Source: Rotaria macrura (Eukaryota > Rotifera > Eurotatoria > Philodinida > Philodinidae). Taken from it: a DNA stretch of 64,000 nt. Of this stretch, positions 10,899 to 23,700 are shown in pieces. The stretch spans positions 1 through 64,000 of the forward strand of contig OENT01000848.1 in the NCBI GenBank assembly GCA_900239685.1, read 5' to 3'. The notes under the pieces were generated by a model. That model made no database searches. It was not told the origin of the DNA and saw nothing but the letters and a program-made list of their open reading frames with translations. The translations under genes were made by a program, and so were the position numbers. The stretch's first letter is position 1; every line of letters begins with the position of its first letter.

Positions 10899-13800
10899 TC
10901 ACTGGGTAAGTGGTGTGTTAGGTATACGCATGCGTATTGTTGCCGGTCGAAAACAATGCATGCATCTTTTTAGTTGCTCTTGTTCTAAACGAGCAAAACA
11001 TTCTCCACACATAGGAAAATGTTGACAAGGATCATATTCATGCGTAGCAGCATTTTCTGTACATATGAGACAAGCATTATCAATAGTTTCAGAAGAAGTT
11101 ACATGTCGATTTAATGAACGAGATGAGAAGGAATGTATTCGATTGACTGGTGGACGTTCACTTTTACGTTTAGTTGCACCTAAAACGATACGACATGGAA
11201 TGAAAATGATATTACATAAATTGATCAAGATACTCTCCAACAGGGGAAACAGAACGCTACAATCCCGTGTAGTTCTCAAAAATCAAACATTGCATATTTT
11301 CTTCTTCATATTTTACTTACAAGTTAGGTACTTACTAATTGGTTCAACTTAACTTAATACTGATCTTAACAAATTCATGACTATTTCGCGTATCCCTCAA
11401 TTAATGGTCGAGTATACTTTAATTAACTGAATACTTCATATGTCATAGTTGGAGAAGAAAATATTTAATATTCTCTTTTTGAGGACTCTAGAATTATTTT
11501 TAGTTCCATGAAGTTACGAAAGTCAGCTATTTTCCTCTTGGGTACCCTTCATTTACTCATACTTGTATTATATTTTTTATTCAACATCTTATCATATGCA
11601 TCGGTCACGAAAAGTGTCTCTATAATCGATAGAAACAACACGTCTCGTGATATTTTTTAGCTGATTAGTGATTGATAAATATATCTATCGAATTCCAACC
11701 ATTAGTCTTTCAATTCTTTGCGTATTTACTCGCAAAGAAATGGCAGTCCTGTTGTTTTTCAAAGTGTTACAAGATTCGATTAGCTTATCTAGGAATAAAA
11801 AACAAAGATGATAGCTTCTATGTATCTCTGATATGTAGAAGATATATATCAGAGATGGGCACGGTTTGGTTCACAGCTTTTTAAAAATATTTCGGTTTCG
11901 GTTCGGTTCGGTTCTCAGCTAATCTCATGTAGTTTAAATTAGTGTAATGATACGAAAAATAATTAAAGTGACCAGTCAACGGATATCGTAATTAGCAATG
12001 AAGGTATTCATATATTTTCTACACAGGTGAAGTTAGCACCAGATGCGACTTTTTTCACTAGCCATTCTCTCTGGAGAATTTAACAAAAGTTTCATTCTTG
12101 TTCCAACTAAAATTCGACCAGCTCTATTGAATGGTGTAGCTAGATTTCCTCTACCTATTATAGTCGTACGAATAAACCCGGAAACCTGATGTTTTCCTGA
12201 GGTCAAAGAAAATGTATCTTTCCAAATTTAGTTTTTATATGTTCTTATTGAATCGGTAGGGAACGACAGAGCTAAAGATGAAGAATCGAATGATATATAT
12301 TATAACAGATTTCATGAAAATCTGTACTCAGGAATAGATAAATATTTAAGTCTTTTCATTGCCGGTTGTTCTTCTCTAGCTCGTTCTCTTTAAGAATATT
12401 TTCTTGCTGGTCGTTCGCGTTAAGGACATGCACATAAAGCAAATGTTTTTAATATTTGATTTTGTAATCATCATTGCTAAAACGTTTCTTAAAGCAATGA
12501 AATATTCTTTTATATGAGCAGATTCAGAATCTGGTTTTCGTTCCTGTGGCATAAAAATAATTATTTTACGATGAAAAATGATCGAGATATTACACGCACA
12601 CAATTAAGGGTGGTACATTTACTTTACTTTTTCAAAAAGTAAATAAGTAAAATGAATAAATTCTTTACTATTTACCTTGCTAAATAGTAAATAGTATATT
12701 TACTAAAGTAAACGGTAAATTGTTTATTTAGTTTACAAAAGTTTAAAAAGGAAAGTACCAACCATAGTCACAACCAAGACATATGGAGTGTCCATTCGCT
12801 TCAAGTACATTGACTCTAATAAAAAGAATGCTCAAAAAAGTTAAACAAGATCGAGAAATGATATTTCTGACTTTTTTTGAGAAATTCTCTTGATATTTTC
12901 GTATTGTTTTCATATTTATTGATGTTCCCCAGTGTTTTTTATTTTCCTTTTTGTACGATACGTATATAAACCTCACTACTTTGGACATACATAAGGAAAA
13001 TAAAATAATAACTAAAAGTATGTAGATTTATACAAACGTAAATATAATAGATAATAATCATCCAGAGCAAGATGAGCGAGTTCAAATAAAGATCACATAG
13101 TTTTAATTGTCTACAGTGGAGCTTTAGAATTTTTCTTTTCGGTTCGGTTCGGTTTAAGACATGTCGGTTGGGTTCGGTTTAAATTTTAAAAAACCCGAAC
13201 CGTGCCCATCTCTGATATATTTATATCGACAAACTTAACAATTTGAGTTTATGTTTTCGATCAAGAAAGGGATCGAGCTCAGTATATAGTAACTGTATTT
13301 AATCAAATAACGAGACTTTTTTCTGTACAAGATTCGGAACATTCGTAGTCTGTTGCAGAGCATTCGAATTTAAGAACAACACTTGCTCATATTCTCAGAT
13401 ATTCTAATTCTTGTTGCTAATCGGATGCACAGTTCATTTTCCAACTACTAAACACATTTGAGAAAGTATTTTGATATCAATTATCCTTAATTTCTACAGA
13501 ACAACATCCGATAACCGTTGAAATCTTTTCCATTTTAGCTAAAACATAGGAATGAATGTTTTCATTGAAGCTTACCACTTTTATCAAATATTATTCGCTT
13601 AATTTTTTGTAAACCATCGATTTCATATTTTAATCTTCCTTGAGGTACTAAATGGAAGAAAATTATAATGTTACATAATGTATATAAAAATCAAATATAC
13701 TTCGTCCGCATTCTAAAATAATTCGATTGACATAATCAAGACCACGAACTTTTTGAATAAAATCACAAAGCGGGTAAAATGTTGCATGTTCTTCAAATGG

Positions 13801-16800
13801 ACAATCACTAAATTGTTTTTACATAAAAAAATAGAATAAAGAATGGAAAAAAATCAATTTTGCATACCGTGGTTCAAAATTTTGTAATTTATTACCACAA
13901 TAATAACAACAAACACTACCCGCACCCATATAGAAAAAGCCAGCTTCAGCCATCATCTGATTAGATAAACGACTACCACTTGGATAGACCCAATCTGACG
14001 TAAATGATTTCATTCGTTTCTCAATGCTTGCATAAGATGGATATTCAGGATAAAGCATTTGACTTTCTAACTATACGATGAAGAAAAGAAAACATGCAAT
14101 ACTACTCATGTACGCTATTTTTTCTTTCATATGAACAAAATTTCCTACCATCGTTACATTAGGATAGAGTCCACCGGCTTCACGTCGCACCCATGTACAC
14201 CATGGATGATTTTGATCCATTCGTATCCCGTTGGCATGTCGATGTACACGCATTGGTGTCCATGGTTCATCATTTATAGGAGAACGTGCAACACTCGGTC
14301 GTGTAAGCATAATATCTTCGAATTGTTTTTCAGTTAAATAAACTTCACACCATTGACATTGAATGGCATTGCCTTCACCATTCAAAAAAAAACCGACATA
14401 AGCAAGATGTGCAACGTCAACTTGAGCGAATTTTTCACGATCATGCTGTTTAAATGTATCCAAACGATTGGATTCATGTGCAAGCAATGAACGTACATCA
14501 ACTGGTGATGATATAGATGGCGACGATACAATGGAAGGTGACACGTCATGTGATGCATTTTCTGATGAAATACTTTCCTCTGATGCTTCGGATCTCTGTT
14601 GTTGTTGTTGTAAATGTAATTGTTTGAATGGATTCATTTGTTTCGTCATGGAAGCTGGTGTCAATTGACTTTGACCGTTAGTAATGATCGGATCTAAACA
14701 ATCTCGAGCTTTTTCTGTTTTCGACGATACATTTAATGTTTCGGATGGAGGTGGCGATATTACACATGGAGTAGAATTAATAAAATACGTCGTTGATGGC
14801 GGAGCTATGGTTTCACAATTTTCATCATCTGTTGATTCTTCGGATTGATCCGAAAGAAAAGGTTCATCAAATCTGTTTACTGACATTGGAGATAGTGTAT
14901 CAAAGGCACTGGACGTTGTTGTACTAGACGAAAACGAACTTGTACTCGGTGGAGATGATGATTGTGAACTAAATAAATGTTGAATTTGTGTATCATCTAA
15001 TAAAAAAAGTACATATGAAGTCTATTAGAAGAAGAAGACGATTGAAATAAAAACTCATTACTCGATTTATATCGATCATGAAGAACTTGTGCAATATATT
15101 TAACACCTAAAATTTCTTTCACCCATTCACATGTTGGATAGAAATGTGCATGTAGTTGTGCCATATTATATTGAGAATATTTTTCGCGTCGTGTTTTATC
15201 ATTAATTGGTAATGCATTCCCACATTGAAAGCATCGTAAACGTCGTTGTTCTAAAGAAACATCATATGATTTCATAAGGAAATAAATGAATCAAGTTTTT
15301 ACCATCAAGAAAAAATCCTGCTTCGGCTTTATCGCGAATAGAAAATTCGCCTTGTCTATGTCGTTCTTTATACCTTTCAAATGTACTAATTCGATCAAAT
15401 ATGGATTGATGTCGTGGATATTCTGGAAAACGTTCTCGATGTGGAATAACAATATTAGCTGGACATTGTGCTCGTACAATAAGACAATCAACAGTTGATC
15501 CATGCTGTTGATCATTCGTTGCTGTTGTTGTTTTTTTAATTGATTGTTTGGTTAAATAACGATGTTGTGACATAATCGATTGACCTTGTTTTGGTTCAAT
15601 GGTTACACCACAATATGCGCAACGAACAAATTTTGTATTTTTATAGCGATAAAAACCACATGCAGCTAATTCGCGACACAGACGTTGATCATTTTCTGTT
15701 TGATTAGGATCATTTCTATTCAATTCACTGAATGATAAACCAAGCAGTGTTTCAAGACGCCATTTTTCATTCACTGTTTGTATGTCACCCGTTTTAATAC
15801 TATCGATCGCTCGAACAACATCACAATCATTTTTACGTTTACGATGTGTACCAAGTGCAGTCATGCCATGTCGCCAATCGTCAACTTCAAGATCACACAT
15901 AAAACATTTCACTCGTAATTCTTCACCTAAATAATAGAAGCCAGTATCAGCTAGTGCTTGAGCTGAGATTGGAGCATTTCGAGGCCAATTCTCAAATGTT
16001 GCTAAACATTCATCAGTAGTTCGAGGTTTTTTTTCAGTAGTCAAAGATACGGGAACAGTTCTCGATGTCATCGGATTACGATCACGTCGTTCTAGAAAAG
16101 AAAAAGTAATCAAATATAGTTCTAAAAATTCAAAATATTGTTTTTATTTATTTACCTTGAGCTGACACTGTTTGAAAATAACCGGCATCAGCAACAAATT
16201 TTACACCGGCTGTATAAATAACAAAACGACATGAAAAAAAACGAGCATGTTCAAGTTGAACAATATTTTCATTAGTTGAATTAATTGCTGCAGACCAATG
16301 AATTAAAGTATTACCACAATAGAAACAAGTTACGCCGTCATCGGGTCCTAAAATAGAAGATAATGAAAGTTCTTATCTACAATAAATAGAACCTGAAAAA
16401 TAAAATCCATGTTTAGCCATTGTCTGTGGTGTTACAAATGTTTTTTGAGCACTACGTATTTGTCGTTGTGAATCAGGCCATGCATCGAATGATTGAAGAC
16501 GTACTGTATAATTAATATAGTCAGGTTCTTCAGCATCGTCCCATTTTGGTTCCTGCTGTGACGATAATGGTGTATGAAGATCATCAATATTTGTACCCGA
16601 TTCACATAATAAAAATGAACAACGTTTTCCAAGAAATGAAACTTTTTTTCGATGTAATTTCCGAAAGTGATTCGAAGCATGTTCAGAATTTTCATCGATG
16701 AGTTCAAGATCTATTTTGACACCACATTGTGGACAAGCACATTCATCTTCACGATAAATGAAACCGGCTAGAGCCAATTGACGACGAGTTACAAAGGGAA

Positions 16801-16980
16801 GACGTGTTAGACTGAAAAGGAAAATAACAAAAGTTGACAGAGAATTTCAAAAAACAAACACAGAGGAAGAATTATTGATTTATCCATAAACAATGAATAC
16901 CTTTCAAATGTTTGAAGACGATATTGTTCCGATGCAGCAATATGGTCAATTTCAGACGTATCCGTTATTATCGATGTCAT
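10899..16980 (-). CDS. Inhibitor of apoptosis protein with seven BIR repeats and a RING
   Basis: Likely E3 ubiquitin ligase and caspase/IBM-peptide-binding regulator of death or immune signalling, in the cytosol. Ten exons keep phase throughout: 16980-16901, 16811-16393, 16347-16156, 16091-15303, 15250-15013, 14968-14149, 14070-13868, 13807-13701, 13647-13576, 11179-10899; 1066 residues. BIR-like repeats lie at roughly 20-85, 125-205, 257-325, 340-440, 465-550, 730-840 and 850-940. BIRs 3, 5 and 7 keep CxxC...H-x6-C zinc ligands; BIR 2 has the H-C spacing one shorter; 1, 4 and 6 keep CxxC but have altered or expanded His/Cys spacing. A Ser/Gln-rich linker (about 573-725, with a Gln run) separates BIR 5 and 6. 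The C-terminal RING (about 1015-1060) has CLIC, CQH, CGEC and CMHC. Typical animal IAPs have one to three BIRs. Intron 5 is only 44 nt and its exact borders are the least certain; intron 9 is 2396 nt and carries a transposon. Confidence 0.9.
11850..13214. mobile_element. Non-autonomous hAT-type DNA transposon
   Basis: Terminal inverted repeats of about 17 bp (CAGAGATGGGCACGGTT and its complement) bound a 1365-bp segment inside IAP intron 9. Subterminal GGTTC/CGGTT repeats occur at both ends. The flanking octamers (11842-11849 and 13215-13222) match at 7 of 8 positions, as for the 8-bp target duplication of hAT elements, though the flank is AT-repeat and weakly informative. The CAGxG...GGGCA end is typical of hAT. 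No transposase-like frame is present inside, so it is a deletion derivative or MITE-like copy. Confidence 0.75.
12605..12745. repeat. Nested TTTAC/GTAAA inverted repeats
   Basis: A cluster of short inverted repeats built from TTTAC and GTAAA, including TACTATTTAC paired with GTAAATAGTA, inside the hAT-type element. It can fold into several adjacent hairpins. Confidence 0.7.
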
Positions 16981-17745
16981 TTGTAGCAAATTTAGTGCAT
17001 GTTTTTCTTTTACATGATCGATTCGTTAATGTGATCTCTAAAATGTAACACTTAAGTAGATAGCATCAATCAGCGTGTTGTGTAACACAAAATATATAAC
17101 TACTCGAGCATGTTTCACTGTAGTCACAATGATATGTTATTTTTTTTTCTTCTCTCCTATTCTTTTTACTCGTTCTGCTTTTGCCTTGCCTAAGGAAGAA
17201 GAAGACGCTGCGATGAATAGAACATGGTAAATATAGAAAAATTTTTCTTTTTTGTTGTTGTCGTTCTTATTTGACTTGTTTCGCTTTGCAATCTATCTAT
17301 GTTTCATTGTTCGCTTTTTTTCTACTACTTGACATATTATATGTCTACTAATCAAATGCAATGACCTCATATGTTTATTACTTGAAAAAAAAGACATGAA
17401 TTAAGCAATGGTACGATACTGAGTATTTTAGTTCTACTGCAAATACTTAATCTTCTAGCAAATATGCACCCTAAAAAACTTACACATCATTCTTTTTTTC
17501 TTCGTCTTCTATTCATACCTGAAGGAAACAAGTGCTTCTGATTGTCTATTGGTATAAACTAAATACATATAGATATTTAACTAGAATTCGACAAACATAC
17601 AACATTCCTACACGTGAAGTATCATGGCATGAAAGAAAATGAAACAAGAAAAAGATATCAGCGTTCTTTTTATTAGAAAAACAAAGTTCGAATAACAATG
17701 CATAAATTCGAACTAACAACAATAACAAAGAAAAAGAAAAGAAAT
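16981..17745. other. Intergenic, IAP upstream / DDX27 downstream
   Basis: 765 bp between two minus-strand genes. No coding sequence recognised. The DDX27 end has a minus-strand AATAAA at 17674-17669. Confidence 0.6.
17669..17674 (-). terminator. DDX27 poly(A) signal
   Basis: Minus-strand AATAAA about 72 nt past the DDX27 stop codon. Confidence 0.5.
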
Positions 17746-20700
17746 CTAACGTTTGCTTTTCTTTGTTGGTGATGCAGATTTCGATCTAGAGGATTAAGAA
17801 TATGACAACATAAGACAATATTCGAGACACTATCAATAATTGCTTTCCTACTTTCGTTGACGTTTTTCATTTAATGAATCATTTTTAATGACACTAGAAT
17901 CTCGCGATCGTTTCGAAGATTCTAAATAAAATGAACATCGAATGACATTTGATTTTCATTTCTAATGAATCTTACTTTGACTTTGACGTTCTTGAAATCG
18001 TGCGACTTTGTCCATTTCGAATTTAACACGATCATCAGCCTAGAAAAGTTATTATTGTTTTTTTAGTTTCAATGAATTTACTTCTGTCTTCAAATTTTAA
18101 AAGAACGAAAGAAGAAAAAGAAAATAATTACAGTTTTTGGTATAGCTTTGTTCTTTTGTATTTGCTCACGTTGTTCTTTGGATAATTTATTTTTCTTACC
18201 ATTGTATGAATCTAACCGTAATTTTTCTTGTTCTTCTTTACGTTCATTTCGTGATTGAAACCATTCACGTTTTGGATTCGTTTCGTTAGTTTTATTTTGT
18301 TTAATGTGTTTTTCAGCTTTATCAAGCTAAAACAGCGAAAAACGAAAAGACAACAGTATGCCTATAAAAATCGATATGATATTCAAAAATTGTCTACTTG
18401 TGTTTCACATGTTTGTATCATTTTTTCACCGTATTCCATTTTAAGAATTTCTTCAATATCTGGCTCAAGTTCTTCGAGTTTATTTCGAAAGATTTGAACG
18501 ATTTCTTCAAATGAAAAGAGTTGAAGTTTGTCTTTTTTTCTATTTTGAAAAAAATCTAGTCACATCAAAGCGTTTACCTTGAGGTACAATACGCATTTTA
18601 GCTGGAACTTTACAAGTTTTGAGAACATCTTTTAATAATAGGCGTTCGTTTTCACCAACAAGTGATATAGATCGTCCTGTAGAGAGAAAAAAAATAACAC
18701 TGAAAAAAAATTCTATTTTGAAATGATTCGTTCCTCACGGACTACGTTGAAGACCTAAAAATTCTGTTATTTACATTTGCATAGATTATGTTTTGCATTA
18801 GTATGCATTTTATTTTAAAAATGAAATTTCAAATGAAATACTATCGAACAGAAACAAGTAATTTAATAAAAATTACTTCTTGATATCTGATTTCGCTTAA
18901 ACAATCAATTGTTTGACTATGGTGAGATTCAAGACATGTTTCGTAACAACATTTTATTTCAATAAACGCCCATATGCATGTGAGTGCTTGAAATGTCACT
19001 TGCACACTATTCACGATAGTAATAACGATAAAAAAGATAAGCTCTCAAAATCGACATGTACATAGACAACATCCGATTTCGAAGATCTATTAAGCAAGTC
19101 AATCATATAATCGATAAAATGAAACATGTTCTCTTAAAATACAAATTGATTTGATTCACATAAACAAAAACTGAATAAATGGTTTACGGATGTGATTAGC
19201 GGACTTTGACTCGTCCTCAACACTGTTTTGCATCATTTTTGAGGATGCAACTTGCGTGATTCCTGAGTTTATCATGCATTAACTGATTTTTCTCGGAAGA
19301 TTCACACCAATTCTTCCGTCAGTAAAATTAATCGTCTCAAAATCAATTCTCAAATGACAGTAGAACGTTTGCCACTTGAATCACGCAAAACAATATAATA
19401 TTGTTTTAAAACATAAAAATAAATGATTGGTATTTTCGATGGAAACCATATAGAGATGTGGGATTATTATCATTTAAAAAAGAAAATGAAACTATATCAA
19501 ATTTTTAGTCATTCATGAATTACAAACAATTTCTAATGCTTTTTCAGCATATCTTTTTTCACGATCAAGTCACCTTCGAAACGCCTCTGTTTCAATAAAA
19601 GCAAAAGTTCTTTGAGTTTCTTTTGATGATCGAGAAAGTGATACAAGAACATTGCATGTATACAAACATCTTCTCTTTCTAGCCGTGATAGCACACTTTT
19701 TCTCTGAGGCAATAATCTATGTTCCTGAGTGAAATTTTAACTTTAAGTAGTATTATTCAATTATACAGCTGCGAGTTGATTCAGTACATATTTCCATCAT
19801 CAATCATACTGTTAACGTTTTGATTTTTGTCCTCGATCAGGACAACATGCACTATGTTAACTTCGCTTTACTTTAGTTTTCTTTTAAAGTAAAATCAGTT
19901 ATTTTTTGTTGACTTGCCAAAATTAAAATAAAATGTCACCCCTAGACACGGCTGACATGTTAGAAAATTGCCATTGTTTTTCCTATGGTAGACGATGCTG
20001 CTGACTGTATACAATTACTGCATTGATGTAAATACTAATTCCCGAGAGCAGTTCCTCTCACCTAACCAATCAGTCTAAACATTTATACACCTAGTAATTC
20101 AACTAGTCTCTGCAGGGCGAAATTTCTCTTTCCGGTAATTTCTGATCTTCTCATAGCAAATGACATACCTGTTTTTCCTGCTCGAGCAGTACGACCTACT
20201 CGATGGATGTAATGTTTAAGTGTATTTGGTAAAATAAAATTGATAACCTTTCGAAAGACAAAACAATTAATTCACATAAAATCCAAATCGAATTTCATTC
20301 GTCTATCTACCGTTTTCACATTTTCAATATCGAGACCACGTGCAGCTAAATCTGTTGCAATTAGTACATCGATTTCTTCATTTTTAAATCGTTTTAATGT
20401 ATCCAATCGCTAGACGAAAAAAAAATTCATATATGTCATTCTGTCAAAAGTTTTGTTCGTTTCTCGACTATGGAAATTCTATTTACTTGTGTTTGAGAAA
20501 GATCACCATGTAATTCACCTATTTTAAGTCCAAGTAATCCAAGCATAACATGCATACGATGACATTGTCGTTTAGTTTGTGCAAATATAATAACACGATC
20601 ATGAAATGTTCGTGTAATTAAAGCAGCAACAATAGCTTCTCGATCACCTTCACGATGTTCACGAATACGAATAAATTCTTGACGAAGATAGGGTGCAACA

Positions 20701-23700
20701 GATTGATTATCATCAATAAATAAACGTATCGGACGATTAAGTGATACTTGAACAAGATCTTTGATCTAAATAGATTCAAAACAAATCTTCGGAAAACACG
20801 TAATGTCTAATTCCTACTTGATCAGTCATGGTAGCTGAAAAGAGCATTGTTTGACGTGTACGTGAACAATTAGTTATAACTTCTTTCATTTGTTCAAAAT
20901 AATATTCATCTAACATTCTAAAATTATAGAAAAACAAATGTTAGTAATCAATCATCTAACAATTGAAAAATCAAATTATTAACCGATCAGCTTCATCAAG
21001 AACTAAGATTTCAATATTTTGTAAAGTAAATGATGGTGAATTATGAATATGATCAATTAAACGACCAGGCGTTGCAATGACAATATCGGGTTGTAAACGT
21101 AATGCTGCTTCTTGAGATTTTAAATCCAAACCACCTGAAACGAAGTTAATTCAACAATCGAGAAACATAGCATATGAATAGTATAACAACAAAAATAAAC
21201 CAACCAGTTGCAAGACAGACATTTATATTATGAGCGAATTGTGTTAATTGCCGAAATACTTGATGAATTTGAACACATAATTCACGTGTTGGTGCCAAAA
21301 CAAGTACACGTGTACATGGTGCAGTTTGATGAGGTTTATAAAGAAGTCGTTCAATAATAGGTAATGCAAAAGCTATAGTTTTTCCTAAAAAATAAAGGCA
21401 TACACACACATACAGAAACAAATTCGTTTAATATATCTCATTGAGAAAGGAATTGTACGAATCCATTGATTTATACTCGAACTGTTCGAATAGAACCAAC
21501 ATGTTCGATATATAATTATGTATAGTTAAGTAAAAATTGATGTTATTCAAGTCGTAAGATATTTCCAACGAAGAAGAAAAAACTTGTCGAATCAAAGAAT
21601 GGATGTTTTTTTAAATAATACTAATATACGATTTCGATTACGTCTCAACTTCCAATGCAAAGAAGAAAACAAACCATTGTCAAATAAATCAAGAGGTTTC
21701 AAGAACCAAGAAAAAATAATCCAGATTAAGGTTTCAAAACCGTAAAAGTGTTGTTAGTTTTCGTTTCTTCGAAGTGCTGGTAAAATAATATTTATGCAGA
21801 TTGTTGAGTGTTAGATATGCAAAACTGCCCACCTCTCGATGTAACCAGAATTCTTGGGTAAAATTATACGTAGTGAAAAGAAGTATACTTCGTTCTTTGC
21901 AAAGAACCAAAATAGAAGGGGAATGGTTTATCCCTTTTTTCGAGAAAATAATTCTCTTATAATTATACTGTCTATTTCGTTTCATTAGGGTTCAATAACT
22001 CGACAGTTCCAATAGCTAAAGATCGGTTGATACCAAGGATCGATAGTGTAGACTTTGAATAGAAAACAATGTTTGGCTTTAAGAAAATTTGGATTAAAAA
22101 AAAACAACCTAATTCTATATAATCTAGCTACATAGATACAAGATTGAGTTTCCTTAATATTAAAACGTAAGAAAATGATCGTTTCAATTCTCAATCGAAT
22201 TCTTTCCGTCTGAAAAATATCTATATCAAAGTCAAAATTACATTGAAACGGAGCATTATTTTAATTACGTCTTCTGAAAATGAAGGATTTGAAAGTAACT
22301 CAGTCTTATTAGATATCCGACCAAGAGACATCTCAAGGTATTTTTTCTATCGATTACTGACATCCTTGTACGATTAAAAATATCCCCAAACTCACTTATA
22401 TATCCTACTTCAAATGAGTCTCACATAATGTAAATGTGGCTAGAGTATCTTCAATATTTTCCATCGAATATCCTTTCCATGATGAATCATCTTTAAAATA
22501 TTATCATTTACGAAAAAGTCAGTAATATACGTATATACGGATTATAAAATAGTTGTAGTATCATTTGACGAGTAGTTCTCTCACTAACGAATCATATTAT
22601 TCGAGATTGAGTTAGCTAGCAATCAATAACACTAAGATCAATTCATTTTTCAATGTCACTCGAACAATTCTCATCGAAGAGTGTTCATGATTATCAATAA
22701 TCGTTGTTCAACTATCAGGTTCTTTTTTGTTTTATTAGAGACGATGTTTATTTGATGAACGATACGAAATTCTAGAATATTTTCCATCTTTCTCTGTGAA
22801 AATATCTAACTTTGAATATACTACCATTACTCAATGATGTAGACAATCGAATTCAAGTGTTAGCCTGATAGAATGAAGCTGATTAAACTTGAAATCTAAA
22901 GATTACGTTATTACATTTAAACAACTGTTCGAAATCGATCTAGATTTAGTAATTATTAATCGAACGAAAATTATCCAGGTTGCTGAATACATCGCGAGAA
23001 TCTATCTATTACTGTTAGTAATATTTTATAAGCTCAAGCATTTCTTCTTATTGTGTTCATAACTCACAAGTGTCTACATAATCCATGGAAAGACGTGTAT
23101 TCAATCGAAAATAAACTTTCGAGGAATCATTTATGATGCTAATATGAGTAAATATCCTAATTTTCTATTATAAACAAAAGATTTTATTTGATTTTCGACA
23201 GACAAAAACTATATTTTCTTTTTCATCGGAAAAAATATTCTTGAGAAAGAAAAGACAAGTACTATACACTAGAGACATACTCTATCTGACAGAATGAATC
23301 AATTAGTATTCAACGGATGTCAGTGTGAGTATTGATGTATTTCCGAATGATTCGTCTCTATGCTCATGTCATCATCATCACCCTTTCACTCATTTCTATT
23401 CAATGATGTTTTGATCTTGAACATTTCCCTAATGAATTTTATTCCAGGGCAACATTATAAATTATTCAGATTTCAACGTAATTTAAACATTTGCAAATCT
23501 TGTGTGTTTTAGTCATGCAAAACAAAAACCTTTCGGCAGAATTATCATAAAAGTAGATTGTACTTGAGATCTGTAATTTCTAAGTGTCTTTGTATAGAGT
23601 CTTACATAGGTCAATTAGTGTTATCAATTTGTAATATCTCCATTCAAAACATTGAAAATCGTTTATATTTTCATGAAAAATAGATTGATTAAAATTTCGA

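Noticed and set aside
12376..12988. Minus-strand frames inside the hAT-type element as transposase remnants
   Set aside because: The frames are short and show no DDE or hAT dimerisation motif that I can recognise.
16432..16707. Overlapping frames in the IAP exons as separate genes
   Set aside because: They are out-of-frame shadows of exon 2, which is fixed by the BIR motifs and splice phase.
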